From: Scatavimonas merdigallinarum
GTDB taxonomy: Bacteria > Bacillota > Clostridia > Oscillospirales > Acutalibacteraceae
Reading direction: 5' to 3'
Length of the DNA stretch: 64,000 nucleotides
Assembly: GCA_018713055.1 (NCBI GenBank)
Contig: DVFW01000028.1
Span: 62,001 to 126,000, forward strand
The notes below the pieces were generated by a model, which worked only from the letters and a program-made list of their open reading frames with translations, did not search any database and had not been told where the DNA came from. Numbering within the stretch: the stretch's first letter is position 1; every line of letters begins with the position of its first letter. Both the position numbers and the translations under genes were made by a program. Shown here one piece after another: positions 25,843 to 34,607 of the stretch.

Positions 25843-26718
25843 ATGGAAAGCTTGACCGTTTTTACCCCTGCATATAACCGCGCGCATACCCTGGGCAGGA
25901 CGTATAAAAGCCTTTGCGCGCAGTCGAATAAGGATTTTATCTGGATGGTGGTTGACGACGGGTCGACAGACCATACAAGGCAGCTGGTAGAGGGCTGGAA
26001 AAAAGAGAACTGCGGATTTAAAATTGTATATATTTATAAGGAAAACGGCGGCATGCACACAGCGCACAATACGGCGTATGAAAACATAACTACGCCGCTG
26101 AACGTGTGTATAGATTCTGATGATATTATGGCGCCCGGCGCGGTGGAAAAAATCCTTTCGTTTTGGAAGGCGCATGGCGGCGACAGGTATGCGGGGATTA
26201 TAGCGCTGGATGCAACCTTTGGCAACCAGGTGATCGGAAAGGATCTGGGGGATTTACAGGAAACGACGGTAAGCGGGTATTATAACCGTGGAGGAACAGG
26301 AGATAAAAAGCTGATTTACCGCACGGATATTATGAAACAGTACCCGCCTTATCCGGTGTACCCGGGGGAGAAATATTTTTCCCTTTCCTATAAGTATTTG
26401 TTGTGCGATCAGGATTATAAAATGTTGGCGCTCAACGAAATTGTCTGTAATGTGGAATACCAACCCAACGGATCTTCCAACACGATGCTGTATCAGTATA
26501 AAAGAAACCCGAACGGCTGGATGCAGTGGCGTAAGATTAAAATGCGGTATGCCGTATCTGCAAAGGCAAAATTCCAAAATTGTGTGCATTATGTGTCAAG
26601 CGCGATTCTGGCGCACAAGGCGCATTTTGTCAAGGAATCGCCGCAGAAGGCGTTGACGTTTTTAGCACTGCCGTTTGGCCTTGCGCTGTATATATATATT
26701 CAAATGAAAACCAGATAA
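25843..26718 (+). CDS. Glycosyltransferase family 2 protein
   Basis: GT-A inverting glycosyltransferase of 291 residues. Signatures: VFTPAYNRAHTLGRTYKSL at the start, VVDDGSTDHT (nucleotide-binding Asp) and the metal-binding CIDSDDIMAPGAV. The ATG at 25843 follows GAGGAGACAGT; the in-frame ATG at 25819 has no site and overlaps the acyltransferase remnant. The C terminus ends in a short hydrophobic helix (LALPFGLALYIYIQM), so membrane association is likely. Role: one sugar addition in the repeat unit. Confidence 0.92.
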   Translation: MESLTVFTPAYNRAHTLGRTYKSLCAQSNKDFIWMVVDDGSTDHTRQLVEGWKKENCGFKIVYIYKENGGMHTAHNTAYENITTPLNVCIDSDDIMAPGAVEKILSFWKAHGGDRYAGIIALDATFGNQVIGKDLGDLQETTVSGYYNRGGTGDKKLIYRTDIMKQYPPYPVYPGEKYFSLSYKYLLCDQDYKMLALNEIVCNVEYQPNGSSNTMLYQYKRNPNGWMQWRKIKMRYAVSAKAKFQNCVHYVSSAILAHKAHFVKESPQKALTFLALPFGLALYIYIQMKTR

Positions 26719-26737
26719 CTTTGCAGGAGAATGCGCT

Positions 26738-27832
26738 ATGCCGATTTACTGGTCTATTTTGGGGGTCACGGCTTTTTTGGGAGTTGTGTCTTATTATTTC
26801 CCCCGGCCGCAATTAAAATTAAATACGGACAACCAGCAGACCACAAGGCTCTTTTTTGCGCTTTTGATTTTTGGGTATATTATTGTGATTTGCGGGTTAC
26901 GCGGAGGCATTGCAGATACGCCCGTGTATGTCAACCATTTTAACAGCCTGTCGAACTCTTTTTTTGACGCCTTTGCAAATATTGATACGGCTGAGAAGGG
27001 ATGGGGCTTTTGGTTTTTGTCGGGTGTGTTTAAATCGCTTATATCTGCAGACGCGCAGGTATGGCTGTTTGCCATTGCCGCTGTAAGCGGTTTGTGCGTA
27101 ATGCGTGCCCTATATAAGTATTCTGTGGATTTTCCACTTACGGCGTTTATTTTTTCTGCGACGAGCACATATATATGGATGATCAACGGCATCCGGCAAT
27201 TTTTGGTGGTTGCCATTTTGTTTGCGTTTGCAGACTGGCTGTTTGAAAAAAGAACAGTTCGGTATATTGTTTTGATCCTGCTTTTATCGGCAGTTCACAA
27301 TTCTGTTCTGGTAATGATTCCCGTTTACTTTGTTGTAAAATTCCGGCCGCCGTGGAATAAAAAGATTTTGTTTTTTATTGTTGCCATATTGGTCTGTGTG
27401 TTTTTTGCAGACCAGTTTACAGACTTTTTTGCCGATGCAACGGGATATGGTGACAACATGCTGAAAACGGGAGGTTCCAGCTTTGTCCGGGTGGTGATCG
27501 CTGCTGTTCCATGCGTGCTTGCGTTTTGGAAGCGCAGGCAGATTGTACGGCTGGATTCACCCGTTATGGATATATGTATCAATATGTCGGTCGTTACGGC
27601 ATGTTTTTACCTGCTGGCCTCTTTTACAAGCGGGACTTATATTGGAAGGATTCCGATTTATTTTTCAATGTATAGCACGCTGCTGCTGCCGTGGCTGCTG
27701 CAAAAGACGTTTGAGAAAAAGGAGCGCGCGCTGCTTTATGCATTGTGTATTGTGTGTTATGTGATATATTTTATGGTGGATACATCGGGATATTTTTATC
27801 AAAGCGACGTGCTGGGCATACCGGTATGTTGA
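26738..27832 (+). CDS. EpsG-like polysaccharide polymerase (Wzy role)
   Basis: Integral membrane protein, 364 residues and about ten helices, of the EpsG family that polymerises flipped repeat units on the outer face of the membrane. Family features: CGLRGGIADTPVYVNHFN after the second helix, EKGWGFWFLSGVFK, and TSTYIWMINGIRQFLVVAILF. The ATG at 26738 has AGGAGAA upstream. With the flippase at 35.8-37.3 kb it shows that this is a Wzx/Wzy-dependent locus. Confidence 0.88.
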   Translation: MPIYWSILGVTAFLGVVSYYFPRPQLKLNTDNQQTTRLFFALLIFGYIIVICGLRGGIADTPVYVNHFNSLSNSFFDAFANIDTAEKGWGFWFLSGVFKSLISADAQVWLFAIAAVSGLCVMRALYKYSVDFPLTAFIFSATSTYIWMINGIRQFLVVAILFAFADWLFEKRTVRYIVLILLLSAVHNSVLVMIPVYFVVKFRPPWNKKILFFIVAILVCVFFADQFTDFFADATGYGDNMLKTGGSSFVRVVIAAVPCVLAFWKRRQIVRLDSPVMDICINMSVVTACFYLLASFTSGTYIGRIPIYFSMYSTLLLPWLLQKTFEKKERALLYALCIVCYVIYFMVDTSGYFYQSDVLGIPVC

Positions 27833-27861
27833 TATACGGCGCCTGAAAACGGGAGGAACCT

Positions 27862-28404
27862 ATGAGGGAATATTTTGTAATGGCTTTGTCCTTTTTTAAA
27901 ATACTTGGGAAAAAGATACGGCATAAAGGGGCGTTTGAGGCTGCGTATATTCAAAGGCTTGGGCCGGGCGTTGCCTTTTTGACTCAACGGGGCGCGCATG
28001 TTTCACTGGGGTATAATACCTGTATCAGCCGGCATGGAACGGTTTTTGTAGGGAAAAGCGGCAGCCTTACGCTTGGCAACCGGGTGTATTTTAATGTAAA
28101 CGCCTATATCAGCTGTCAAAACCGCGTTACAATTGGAACTGGATGTATTTTCGGGCCGAATGTAACGGTAATAGATAATAATCATACCTTTTCCAGAGAG
28201 AAAGGCGTGTGCACGAACGTTCACAATTGCGGAGAGATATACATAGGGGAAAACTGCTGGATTGGTGCAAATGCAGTAATCCTGCGAAATACAAAAATTG
28301 GAAAGAACTGTGTGATTGGCGCAGGCTGCGTGGTGCGCGGCGCAATCCCGGACGGCTCGATTGTTACGCAGGACAGAACTCTGCGGGTCAGGGAAATTCA
28401 GTAA
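27862..28404 (+). CDS. Hexapeptide-repeat acyltransferase
   Basis: Left-handed beta-helix acetyltransferase of the WbbJ/LacA type, 180 residues. Isoleucine-patch repeats run from about 50 to 165. The catalytic His region reads VIDNNHTFSREKG, followed by IGENCWIGANAVILRNTKIGKNCVIGAGCVV. It probably O- or N-acetylates a sugar of the repeat unit. The site GGAGGAACCT sits right before its ATG. Confidence 0.9.
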   Translation: MREYFVMALSFFKILGKKIRHKGAFEAAYIQRLGPGVAFLTQRGAHVSLGYNTCISRHGTVFVGKSGSLTLGNRVYFNVNAYISCQNRVTIGTGCIFGPNVTVIDNNHTFSREKGVCTNVHNCGEIYIGENCWIGANAVILRNTKIGKNCVIGAGCVVRGAIPDGSIVTQDRTLRVREIQ

Positions 28405-28425
28405 TTTTTACGGCAGGGCGGTAGT

Positions 28426-29631
28426 ATGAAGAGAATTTTGGTTACTATGACCTCTATGTATATTGGAGGTGCGGAAAGAAGCCTGATTGGACTGCTTTCT
28501 GCAATAGATTATACAAAATATCAGGTAGATCTGCTTTTGTACCGGCATGAGGGGGAGTTTTTGCCCTTTATTCCCAGGCAGGTCCGTATACTTCCTTATA
28601 TGCCGCAGTACGATACGCTGGACCGCCCGATCAAGAACCTTTTGTGCAGCAGGAGGTTTTTGTTTGGCTTTGCAAGGTTGTTTGCAAAATTGAGGACCCG
28701 GCTGTATTGTAAAAAACATTCGATCCAGAAAACGGTTTGGGTGTCCCTGCAAAATAATACGCGCTGCATTTTGCCTTTGCTACCGAAAATAAAAGGTACA
28801 TACGATGTTGCCATTGGTTTTTTGGGTATACATGCTATTCTTGTAAAAAAAGTTACGGCCAAAATAAAGCTTGGATGGATTCATACCGATTACGGCCAGC
28901 TTGCGCCGAATCCCAAAATGGACAGGCAGGTATATGACCGGCTGGATTATATTGTTAACGTATCGCAGGAATGTACGAATATTTTTGTGCAGCAATACCC
29001 GCAATATAAGAAAAAAGCGATTACAGTGGAAAATATTTTGTCACCTGCCTTTGTCCGGCAACAGGCGCGGCAGCTGGACGTTTCGAAGGAGATGGATCTT
29101 TCAGGCAAGTATAAACTTTTATGCTCCGTTGGCCGCTTTACAAAAGAAAAAAATTTTGATAATGTACCCGATATATGCAGGCGGATGCTTGCAAAGGGAT
29201 GTAATGTAAAATGGTATATTATTGGGTACGGCGCAGACGAGCAGCTGATAAAAGAGAAGATCAGACAATGCGGCGTAGAGAGGCATGTAATATTGCTTGG
29301 AAAGAAGATCAACCCGTACCCTTATATAGAAGGCTGCGACCTGTATGTGCAGCCTTCGCGCGCGGAGGGAAAGGCCGTTACGGTGCGGGAAGCACAAATG
29401 CTTTGCAAGCCGGTAGCAATAGCAAATTTTGCGACGGCGAGGAGCCAGTTGACAGACGGTGTGGACGGTATGATTGTCCCTATGGACAACGATGGCTGCG
29501 CCCGTGCGCTGGTAGAGCTGCTTGGCGACCCGGAAGGCTTACGCCGCCTATGTAAAAATTGCGCGCAGACAGATTACAGCAACCGCGCAGAAGTAGAAAA
29601 AATTTACCGTTTGGAGGAGAAGGCGCTATGA
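28426..29631 (+). CDS. Glycosyltransferase family 4 protein
   Basis: GT-B glycosyltransferase, 401 residues. The opening MTSMYIGGAERSLIGLL and the late WYIIGYGADEQLIK, NPYPYIEGCDLYVQPSRAEGKAVTVREAQ (EX7E) are clear. It is a paralogue of the gene at 32851: both share GG-x-ERSL, VDLLL and VKWYIIG blocks. Its stop overlaps the start of the next gene (ATGA). Confidence 0.9.
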   Translation: MKRILVTMTSMYIGGAERSLIGLLSAIDYTKYQVDLLLYRHEGEFLPFIPRQVRILPYMPQYDTLDRPIKNLLCSRRFLFGFARLFAKLRTRLYCKKHSIQKTVWVSLQNNTRCILPLLPKIKGTYDVAIGFLGIHAILVKKVTAKIKLGWIHTDYGQLAPNPKMDRQVYDRLDYIVNVSQECTNIFVQQYPQYKKKAITVENILSPAFVRQQARQLDVSKEMDLSGKYKLLCSVGRFTKEKNFDNVPDICRRMLAKGCNVKWYIIGYGADEQLIKEKIRQCGVERHVILLGKKINPYPYIEGCDLYVQPSRAEGKAVTVREAQMLCKPVAIANFATARSQLTDGVDGMIVPMDNDGCARALVELLGDPEGLRRLCKNCAQTDYSNRAEVEKIYRLEEKAL

Positions 29632-30365
29632 TTCCCAAGATCGTTCATTATTGCTGGTTTGGCGGGGCGGATATGCCGGAAAAGCTGCAAAAATGTATGG
29701 AATCCTGGGAGCGGCAGCTTCCAGGTTATACGATTATGCGTTGGGATGAGCAGCGTTTTGATGTGAATATGTATTCCTATACAAAGCAGGCTTACGCGTG
29801 CGGAAAGTATGCCTTTGTAAGCGATGTGGCCAGAATTAAGGCGTTACAGGAATACGGCGGAATTTACATGGATACGGATGTAGAGGTTTTTAAACCCTTT
29901 GACAGCGTGCTGGAGCATCGCTGTGTTTTGGGCTTTGAGTACAGAAACTGGGTTGCTACGAGCTTTATCGCCTGCGAAAAGGGGCACAGTATTTTGCAGG
30001 TGTTTGACAAGGAATACGAAAACGCCACGTTTGAAACGGCCAACGGCGGGATGAACATGGTAACAAATGTAGAACGTCTTACCGCTTTACTGGAAAAACA
30101 GGGCCTTGTCCGGGATAATACGTTTCAGCTTTTGCCTGATGGAATTGCGGTGTATCCAAAGGAATATTTTTCGCCTTATGATTACGGTAACTGCGTTATG
30201 GAAAAAACAGAAAATTCTGTTTGTGCACACCATTTTTATGCAACGTGGCTTCCGTGGAAAACCCAGATGAAAAAGACGGTTAAAAGGGTGATTACGGCGG
30301 GGATTGGAAAGAAGAACCTGGTTGCGCTGCGCAATAAGCTCCGGGGGCAGAACGAGCAGGAATAG
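29628..30365 (+). CDS. GT32-type glycosyltransferase
   Basis: 245 residues, of the capsular polysaccharide GT32 (OCH1/DXD) group. Signatures: IPKIVHYCWFGG at the start, YAFVSDVARIKALQEYGGIYMDTDVEVFKPFD with the metal-binding DTD. The ATG at 29628 follows GGAGGAGAAGGCGCT and overlaps the stop of the upstream GT4 gene; longer frames upstream are not supported. Transfers a sugar from a nucleotide donor; specificity unknown. Confidence 0.9.
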   Translation: MIPKIVHYCWFGGADMPEKLQKCMESWERQLPGYTIMRWDEQRFDVNMYSYTKQAYACGKYAFVSDVARIKALQEYGGIYMDTDVEVFKPFDSVLEHRCVLGFEYRNWVATSFIACEKGHSILQVFDKEYENATFETANGGMNMVTNVERLTALLEKQGLVRDNTFQLLPDGIAVYPKEYFSPYDYGNCVMEKTENSVCAHHFYATWLPWKTQMKKTVKRVITAGIGKKNLVALRNKLRGQNEQE

Positions 30366-30375
30366 CGGATAGAAA

Positions 30376-30408
30376 GGCGTCTGTGCCTGCGCCACAGGCG
30401 CAGACGCC
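30376..30408 (+). repeat. Stable intercistronic hairpin
   Basis: GGCGTCTGTGCCTG pairs with CAGGCGCAGACGCC, a 14-bp stem with one wobble, in the 115-nt gap before the epimerase gene. No T tract follows, so a stabilising or pausing element is more likely than a terminator. Confidence 0.5.
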
Positions 30409-30480
30409 ATATAAATAAGCTTTGTAACCGGCATTTTATGCGGGAAGGAAAAAGACCCGACAGGACATGGGAGAGTAGCT

Positions 30481-31578
30481 ATGAAAAAGATCTTACTGGT
30501 ATTTGGAACAAGGCCGGAGGCGATTAAAATGTGCCCGCTGGTCAATGAATTGAAGCAGCGCGCCGCCTTTGCTGTAAAGGTCTGCGTCAGCGGACAGCAC
30601 AGGCAAATGCTCGACCAGGTGCTGGCTGCCTTCCAGGTAGAGCCCGATTATGATCTGAATATTATGAGGGAGCAGCAAAGCCTGTTTGATATTACTGAAA
30701 ATTTGCTGCACAGCGTAAGAGGTGTGCTGGAAAAAGAAAAACCGGATATGGTTCTTGTACATGGCGATACATCCACAACCTTTGTGACGGCGCTTTGCTG
30801 CTTTTATCTGCAAATTCCCGTTGGGCATGTGGAGGCAGGACTGCGCACGTATAATATTTATTCACCTTACCCGGAAGAATTTAACCGGCAGGCGGTGGGG
30901 ATTGTGGCCGCTTATCATTTTGCACCCACGCAGCTTGCCAGAGAAAATTTGCTGAAGGAAGGAAAGCAGGCTGCGCATATTTTTGTGACGGGGAACACTG
31001 CCATAGACGCACTAAAGACCACGGTAAGGAAGGATTACACCCACCCGCAGCTTGCCTGGGCGTCTGACAGCAGGTTGCTCATGCTCACCGCGCACAGGCG
31101 GGAGAATCTGGGAAAGCCGCTTGTTCATATGTTTTGTGCGATCAAAAGAATTGTGGATCAAACGCCGGATGTAAAGGTGATTTATCCGATTCATATGAAT
31201 CCGGAGGTCAGAAAGGCGGCAAAGGACGTATTGGGGGACTGTGATAGGATTCGAATCATAGAGCCGTTGGACGTTTTAGATTTTCATAATTTTCTGGCCC
31301 GTGCGTATTTAATTTTGACAGACAGCGGCGGGATTCAGGAAGAAGCGCCTTCTCTTGGGAAACCGGTCCTTGTTATGCGCGATACCACAGAGCGCCCGGA
31401 GGGTGTAAAAGCGGGAACTTTAAAGCTTGTAGGTACACAGGAGCAGACAATTTACGGTGAACTGCAAAGCCTGCTGCAGGACAAACAGGCATACCATGCG
31501 ATGAGCCGCGCTTCCAATCCGTATGGCGACGGATTTGCCTGCAAGCGCATAGCGGACATATTGGAAACCAGATTATAA
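30481..31578 (+). CDS. wecB: UDP-N-acetylglucosamine 2-epimerase
   Basis: Non-hydrolysing epimerase, 365 residues, making UDP-ManNAc from UDP-GlcNAc in the cytoplasm. Signatures in order: GTRPEAIKMCPLV, SGQHRQMLDQVL, HGDTSTTF, GHVEAGLRTYN, TAHRRENLG and TDSGGIQEEAPSLGKPVLVMRDTTERPE. It indicates that ManNAc or a derivative is in the glycan or in another wall polymer. GGGAGAGTAGCT precedes the ATG. Confidence 0.95.
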   Translation: MKKILLVFGTRPEAIKMCPLVNELKQRAAFAVKVCVSGQHRQMLDQVLAAFQVEPDYDLNIMREQQSLFDITENLLHSVRGVLEKEKPDMVLVHGDTSTTFVTALCCFYLQIPVGHVEAGLRTYNIYSPYPEEFNRQAVGIVAAYHFAPTQLARENLLKEGKQAAHIFVTGNTAIDALKTTVRKDYTHPQLAWASDSRLLMLTAHRRENLGKPLVHMFCAIKRIVDQTPDVKVIYPIHMNPEVRKAAKDVLGDCDRIRIIEPLDVLDFHNFLARAYLILTDSGGIQEEAPSLGKPVLVMRDTTERPEGVKAGTLKLVGTQEQTIYGELQSLLQDKQAYHAMSRASNPYGDGFACKRIADILETRL

Positions 31579-31589
31579 AGGAGATACAC

Positions 31590-32837
31590 ATGAAAGCATT
31601 GTATGTTGTGGGAAGCTGCCTTAGATGCAATACATCTGCAAATATGAGCCATAACGGCTATGTGCAGGGACTGATAGAAAACGGGTTTGAAGTTGACATT
31701 ATTATGGAAAACATCAGCTTTGGCGAGGTGGACAATGCCATGCCCGTTTTCCGTGAGGCGAACTATTTTGAATATAATTCCGTACCGTTTTCCAGTAAGC
31801 TGAAAAACAAGGTGAAAAAAAGGGTGGACGCTCCCGGACAACAGAGCCTGCAGGCCGCGCCGGCAGGCAAACAGCAGGACAACAGGCCGGCGGTTAAGGT
31901 AAGGCTCAGGAAAATTTTAAAGAAGCTTTATACCGTTTTTTTTAACAGGGATCACCCCTATCTTTTGGATAAAAAATGGCTGAAAAATGCCGCGCGTTTT
32001 AAAAGCGATACACTGTATGACGTTGTAATTTCCAATTCCTCCCCTGCTTCCGGACATAAGCTGGTGTCTGTTTTAAAATGCAAAAACCATATAAAATATA
32101 AGAAATGGATCCAAATCTGGGAAGATCCCTGGTATTATGACCTGTATGCAACGAAAAAGAAAGAAGCCATATTGCAGGAAGAACGGCGTCTTTTGGAGCA
32201 GGCGGATGAAATTTATTATGTCAGTCCGCTGACGCTGGAAAACCAGAAGAAATATTTTAAAAGTTGTGCTGCAAAGATGCGGTTTATACCGTTGCCATAC
32301 CTTGTTACGGATCAGAACGCCGTGAAGAAAATGGACCAAAAGCAGCCAACGCAGATTTTGTTTGGTTATTTTGGAGATTATTATTCCCATGTAAGAAATT
32401 TACGCCCGTTTTATCAGGCGCTTTGCAGATCGGGCGCCGCCGGATACATATGCGGCGATACAAATGAACATTTTACCAGTACGGAGCAGGTGAAAATTTT
32501 TGGGCGCCTGACGCTGGAAAAGCTCAATCCCATTCAGAAAAAAACTTCCGTACTGGTGCATTTATCCAATTTAAAGGGTGGGCAGATCCCGGGAAAAATT
32601 TATCATTACAGCGCTACAGATAAGCCAATTTTATTTATTTTAGACGGAACCGCGCAGGAACAGGAAAAGATTATACAGTATTTTAAGCCATACGACAGAT
32701 TTTATTTTTGCAGCAACGAAACAGACGCCATTTTGCAGATGATCCAAAAATTTTTGCAAAAAGAAATTTCTTTACAGGCAAAGCCTCTGGCGGACTTTTC
32801 TCCTTATCACGTTGTAAAGACATTGCTTTGGCGATAA
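31590..32837 (+). CDS. Divergent GT-B glycosyltransferase-like protein
   Basis: 415 residues. The N-terminal half is a Rossmann-like domain with CLRCNTSANMSHNGYVQGLIENGFEVDI, then a charged insertion (about 70-110, rich in Lys, Gln, Pro). The middle has DVVISNSSPASGHKL and WIQIWEDPWYYDLYA. The C-terminal domain shows FGYFGDYYSHVRNL and SNLKGGQIPGKIYHYSATDKPIL, as in GT4-like proteins, without a clear EX7E. AAAGGAGATACAC precedes the ATG. Probably a transferase for this glycan but divergent from families that I can name. Confidence 0.72.
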   Translation: MKALYVVGSCLRCNTSANMSHNGYVQGLIENGFEVDIIMENISFGEVDNAMPVFREANYFEYNSVPFSSKLKNKVKKRVDAPGQQSLQAAPAGKQQDNRPAVKVRLRKILKKLYTVFFNRDHPYLLDKKWLKNAARFKSDTLYDVVISNSSPASGHKLVSVLKCKNHIKYKKWIQIWEDPWYYDLYATKKKEAILQEERRLLEQADEIYYVSPLTLENQKKYFKSCAAKMRFIPLPYLVTDQNAVKKMDQKQPTQILFGYFGDYYSHVRNLRPFYQALCRSGAAGYICGDTNEHFTSTEQVKIFGRLTLEKLNPIQKKTSVLVHLSNLKGGQIPGKIYHYSATDKPILFILDGTAQEQEKIIQYFKPYDRFYFCSNETDAILQMIQKFLQKEISLQAKPLADFSPYHVVKTLLWR

Positions 32838-32850
32838 TTGGGGTGATATT

Positions 32851-34041
32851 TTGAAAAAGAAGCTTTTGTTTATCAATGGCCATATGAAGCCGGGGGGATG
32901 TGAGCGGTCCCTGGCGGATTTGCTTTGCCATATGGATTTTTCCAGATATGACGTAGATCTTTTGCTGTTTGAGGACGTTGGGCCGTATGCAGAGGAGCTG
33001 CCGGGCGAGGTTCGCGTTATTTTTTATGATATTACAAAAGCGTTTGGCTCTTATATGGCTTGTATCGGGCGTGCGGCCAGGCATAGGGATGGTTTTACTT
33101 TTGCGTTTAGAAATGCCATATTGCTTCAAAAGCTGTTTGGAGGAAAAACCCTGCGCCTTTGCAGCTTTTTATTTAAAAGGCTGCAAAAGCGCTATGACTG
33201 CGTGATTGCGTACAGGTCGGGCTTTTGTACGGATTTTGCAGCTTACGCCGTCAAGGCGGAGCAGAAAATAAGCTGGTGGCATCACGGCGCGCTGGATATG
33301 AGTGAAAAAAGCAAAAAAAATTTACAGCGCGCTTATCGGAAAATGGACTGTGTAGCGGTGGTTTCAGAGGGCTGCCGGACATTTTTAGCGCGTGCGTTTC
33401 CTGACCTGAAGGATAAATTTATAACCGTCCCAAATCTGGTAGATAAAAGAGAAATAGAAAAAAAAGCAGGGCTTTATCAGCCGGAGGTTGATACAAACAG
33501 CTGTTTTCTGAAGCTTGTAAGCGTGGGAAGGCTGTCGCCGGAAAAAAACATGCTTGTATGTCTGCAGGTCTGCGCGCTTTTAAAGAAACACGGCTACAGG
33601 GTAAAATGGTATATAATTGGCGGCGGCACACAGGAAAAAGAACTTAAAGACAAAATTTGCAAATATGCGTTGCAGCAGGAGATTGTGTATACCGGCAGCT
33701 TGCAAAACCCGTACCCGTACATAAATGTGGCGGATATCTATGTACACCCTTCTTTGGTGGAGTCGCAGGGACTTTCCATCCTGGAAGCGATGGCGCTTGG
33801 AAAACCGGTTGTTGTGGTGCGGTCTTTGGGGCCGGAGGAATTTATCCGCAATGGGGAAAACGGGCTGTTGACAGAACCACCGGCGCAAAGCATATGCGAC
33901 GGCATTATGGCTCTTGCACACAATACGGCGCTGCTGCAGAAGATAAAGAAAAAAGCGACGGAAACGGTAGAAGCATACAGCCCCGAAAGGGTACTGCAAA
34001 AATTTTACAGCCTGCTGGAGAATACGGGAAAGGAAGTATGA
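32851..34041 (+). CDS. Glycosyltransferase family 4 protein
   Basis: GT-B glycosyltransferase, 396 residues, starting at TTG after GGGGTGAT. Signatures: INGHMKPGGCERSLADLL, WWHHGALDMSEKSK, RLSPEKNMLVC and VHPSLVESQGLSILEAMALG (EX7E). Paralogue of the gene at 28426 with the same block order; both open with a GG-x-ERSL turn. Adds one sugar to the lipid-linked unit. Confidence 0.9.
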   Translation: MKKKLLFINGHMKPGGCERSLADLLCHMDFSRYDVDLLLFEDVGPYAEELPGEVRVIFYDITKAFGSYMACIGRAARHRDGFTFAFRNAILLQKLFGGKTLRLCSFLFKRLQKRYDCVIAYRSGFCTDFAAYAVKAEQKISWWHHGALDMSEKSKKNLQRAYRKMDCVAVVSEGCRTFLARAFPDLKDKFITVPNLVDKREIEKKAGLYQPEVDTNSCFLKLVSVGRLSPEKNMLVCLQVCALLKKHGYRVKWYIIGGGTQEKELKDKICKYALQQEIVYTGSLQNPYPYINVADIYVHPSLVESQGLSILEAMALGKPVVVVRSLGPEEFIRNGENGLLTEPPAQSICDGIMALAHNTALLQKIKKKATETVEAYSPERVLQKFYSLLENTGKEV

Positions 34042-34047
34042 TAAACA

Positions 34048-34572
34048 ATGCTTGGAAGAATTAAAAGACTGTTTATAAAGCCCAAAAGCCAAATAGAGTA
34101 TCTGCGCGAGAACGGATGTAAGATAGGCCGAAATGTAGACCTGGTAAACAGCAAAATAGACGCCTGCCATCCCTTTCTGATTACAATAGGCGATAATGTG
34201 ACCATTACAAATTCCACGGTACTTGCGCACGACGCCAGCACAAAAAAAACGCTGGGTTACAGTAAAGTGGGGCGTGTGACCATTGGAAACGATGTTTTTA
34301 TCGGGTATGGAAGCGTGATTCTTCCAAATACAAAAATTGGGAATAAAGTAATTGTGGGAGCCGGCACGGTGGTTGCAAAGGATGTTCCAGACAACGTGGT
34401 CATTGCAGGAAATCCCTGGCGTGTGCTTTGCACATTTGACGCATATATGGAGAAGAATCGAGCGCAGATGCAAACAGCGCCCGTTTATAATACGCTGTTT
34501 ACGGAGAAAACGCCGCAGGAAAAGGAAGCTATGTTCAGGGAGCTGGATGGAAAGACAGGTTATGACCTGTAA
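34048..34572 (+). CDS. Hexapeptide-repeat acyltransferase (maltose/galactoside type)
   Basis: 174 residues with left-handed beta-helix repeats (ITIGDNVTITNSTV, VGRVTIGNDVFIGYGSVILPNTKIGNKVIVGAGTVV) and the closing NVVIAGNPWRVL found in sugar O-acetyltransferases. The His after VLA (LAHDAS) is the likely catalytic residue. AAGGAAG lies 13 bases before the ATG. Second soluble acetyltransferase of the locus. Confidence 0.88.
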   Translation: MLGRIKRLFIKPKSQIEYLRENGCKIGRNVDLVNSKIDACHPFLITIGDNVTITNSTVLAHDASTKKTLGYSKVGRVTIGNDVFIGYGSVILPNTKIGNKVIVGAGTVVAKDVPDNVVIAGNPWRVLCTFDAYMEKNRAQMQTAPVYNTLFTEKTPQEKEAMFRELDGKTGYDL

Positions 34573-34607
34573 ATACAGTGTATACGGATAAGGGAGAAGA
34601 ACAGAGT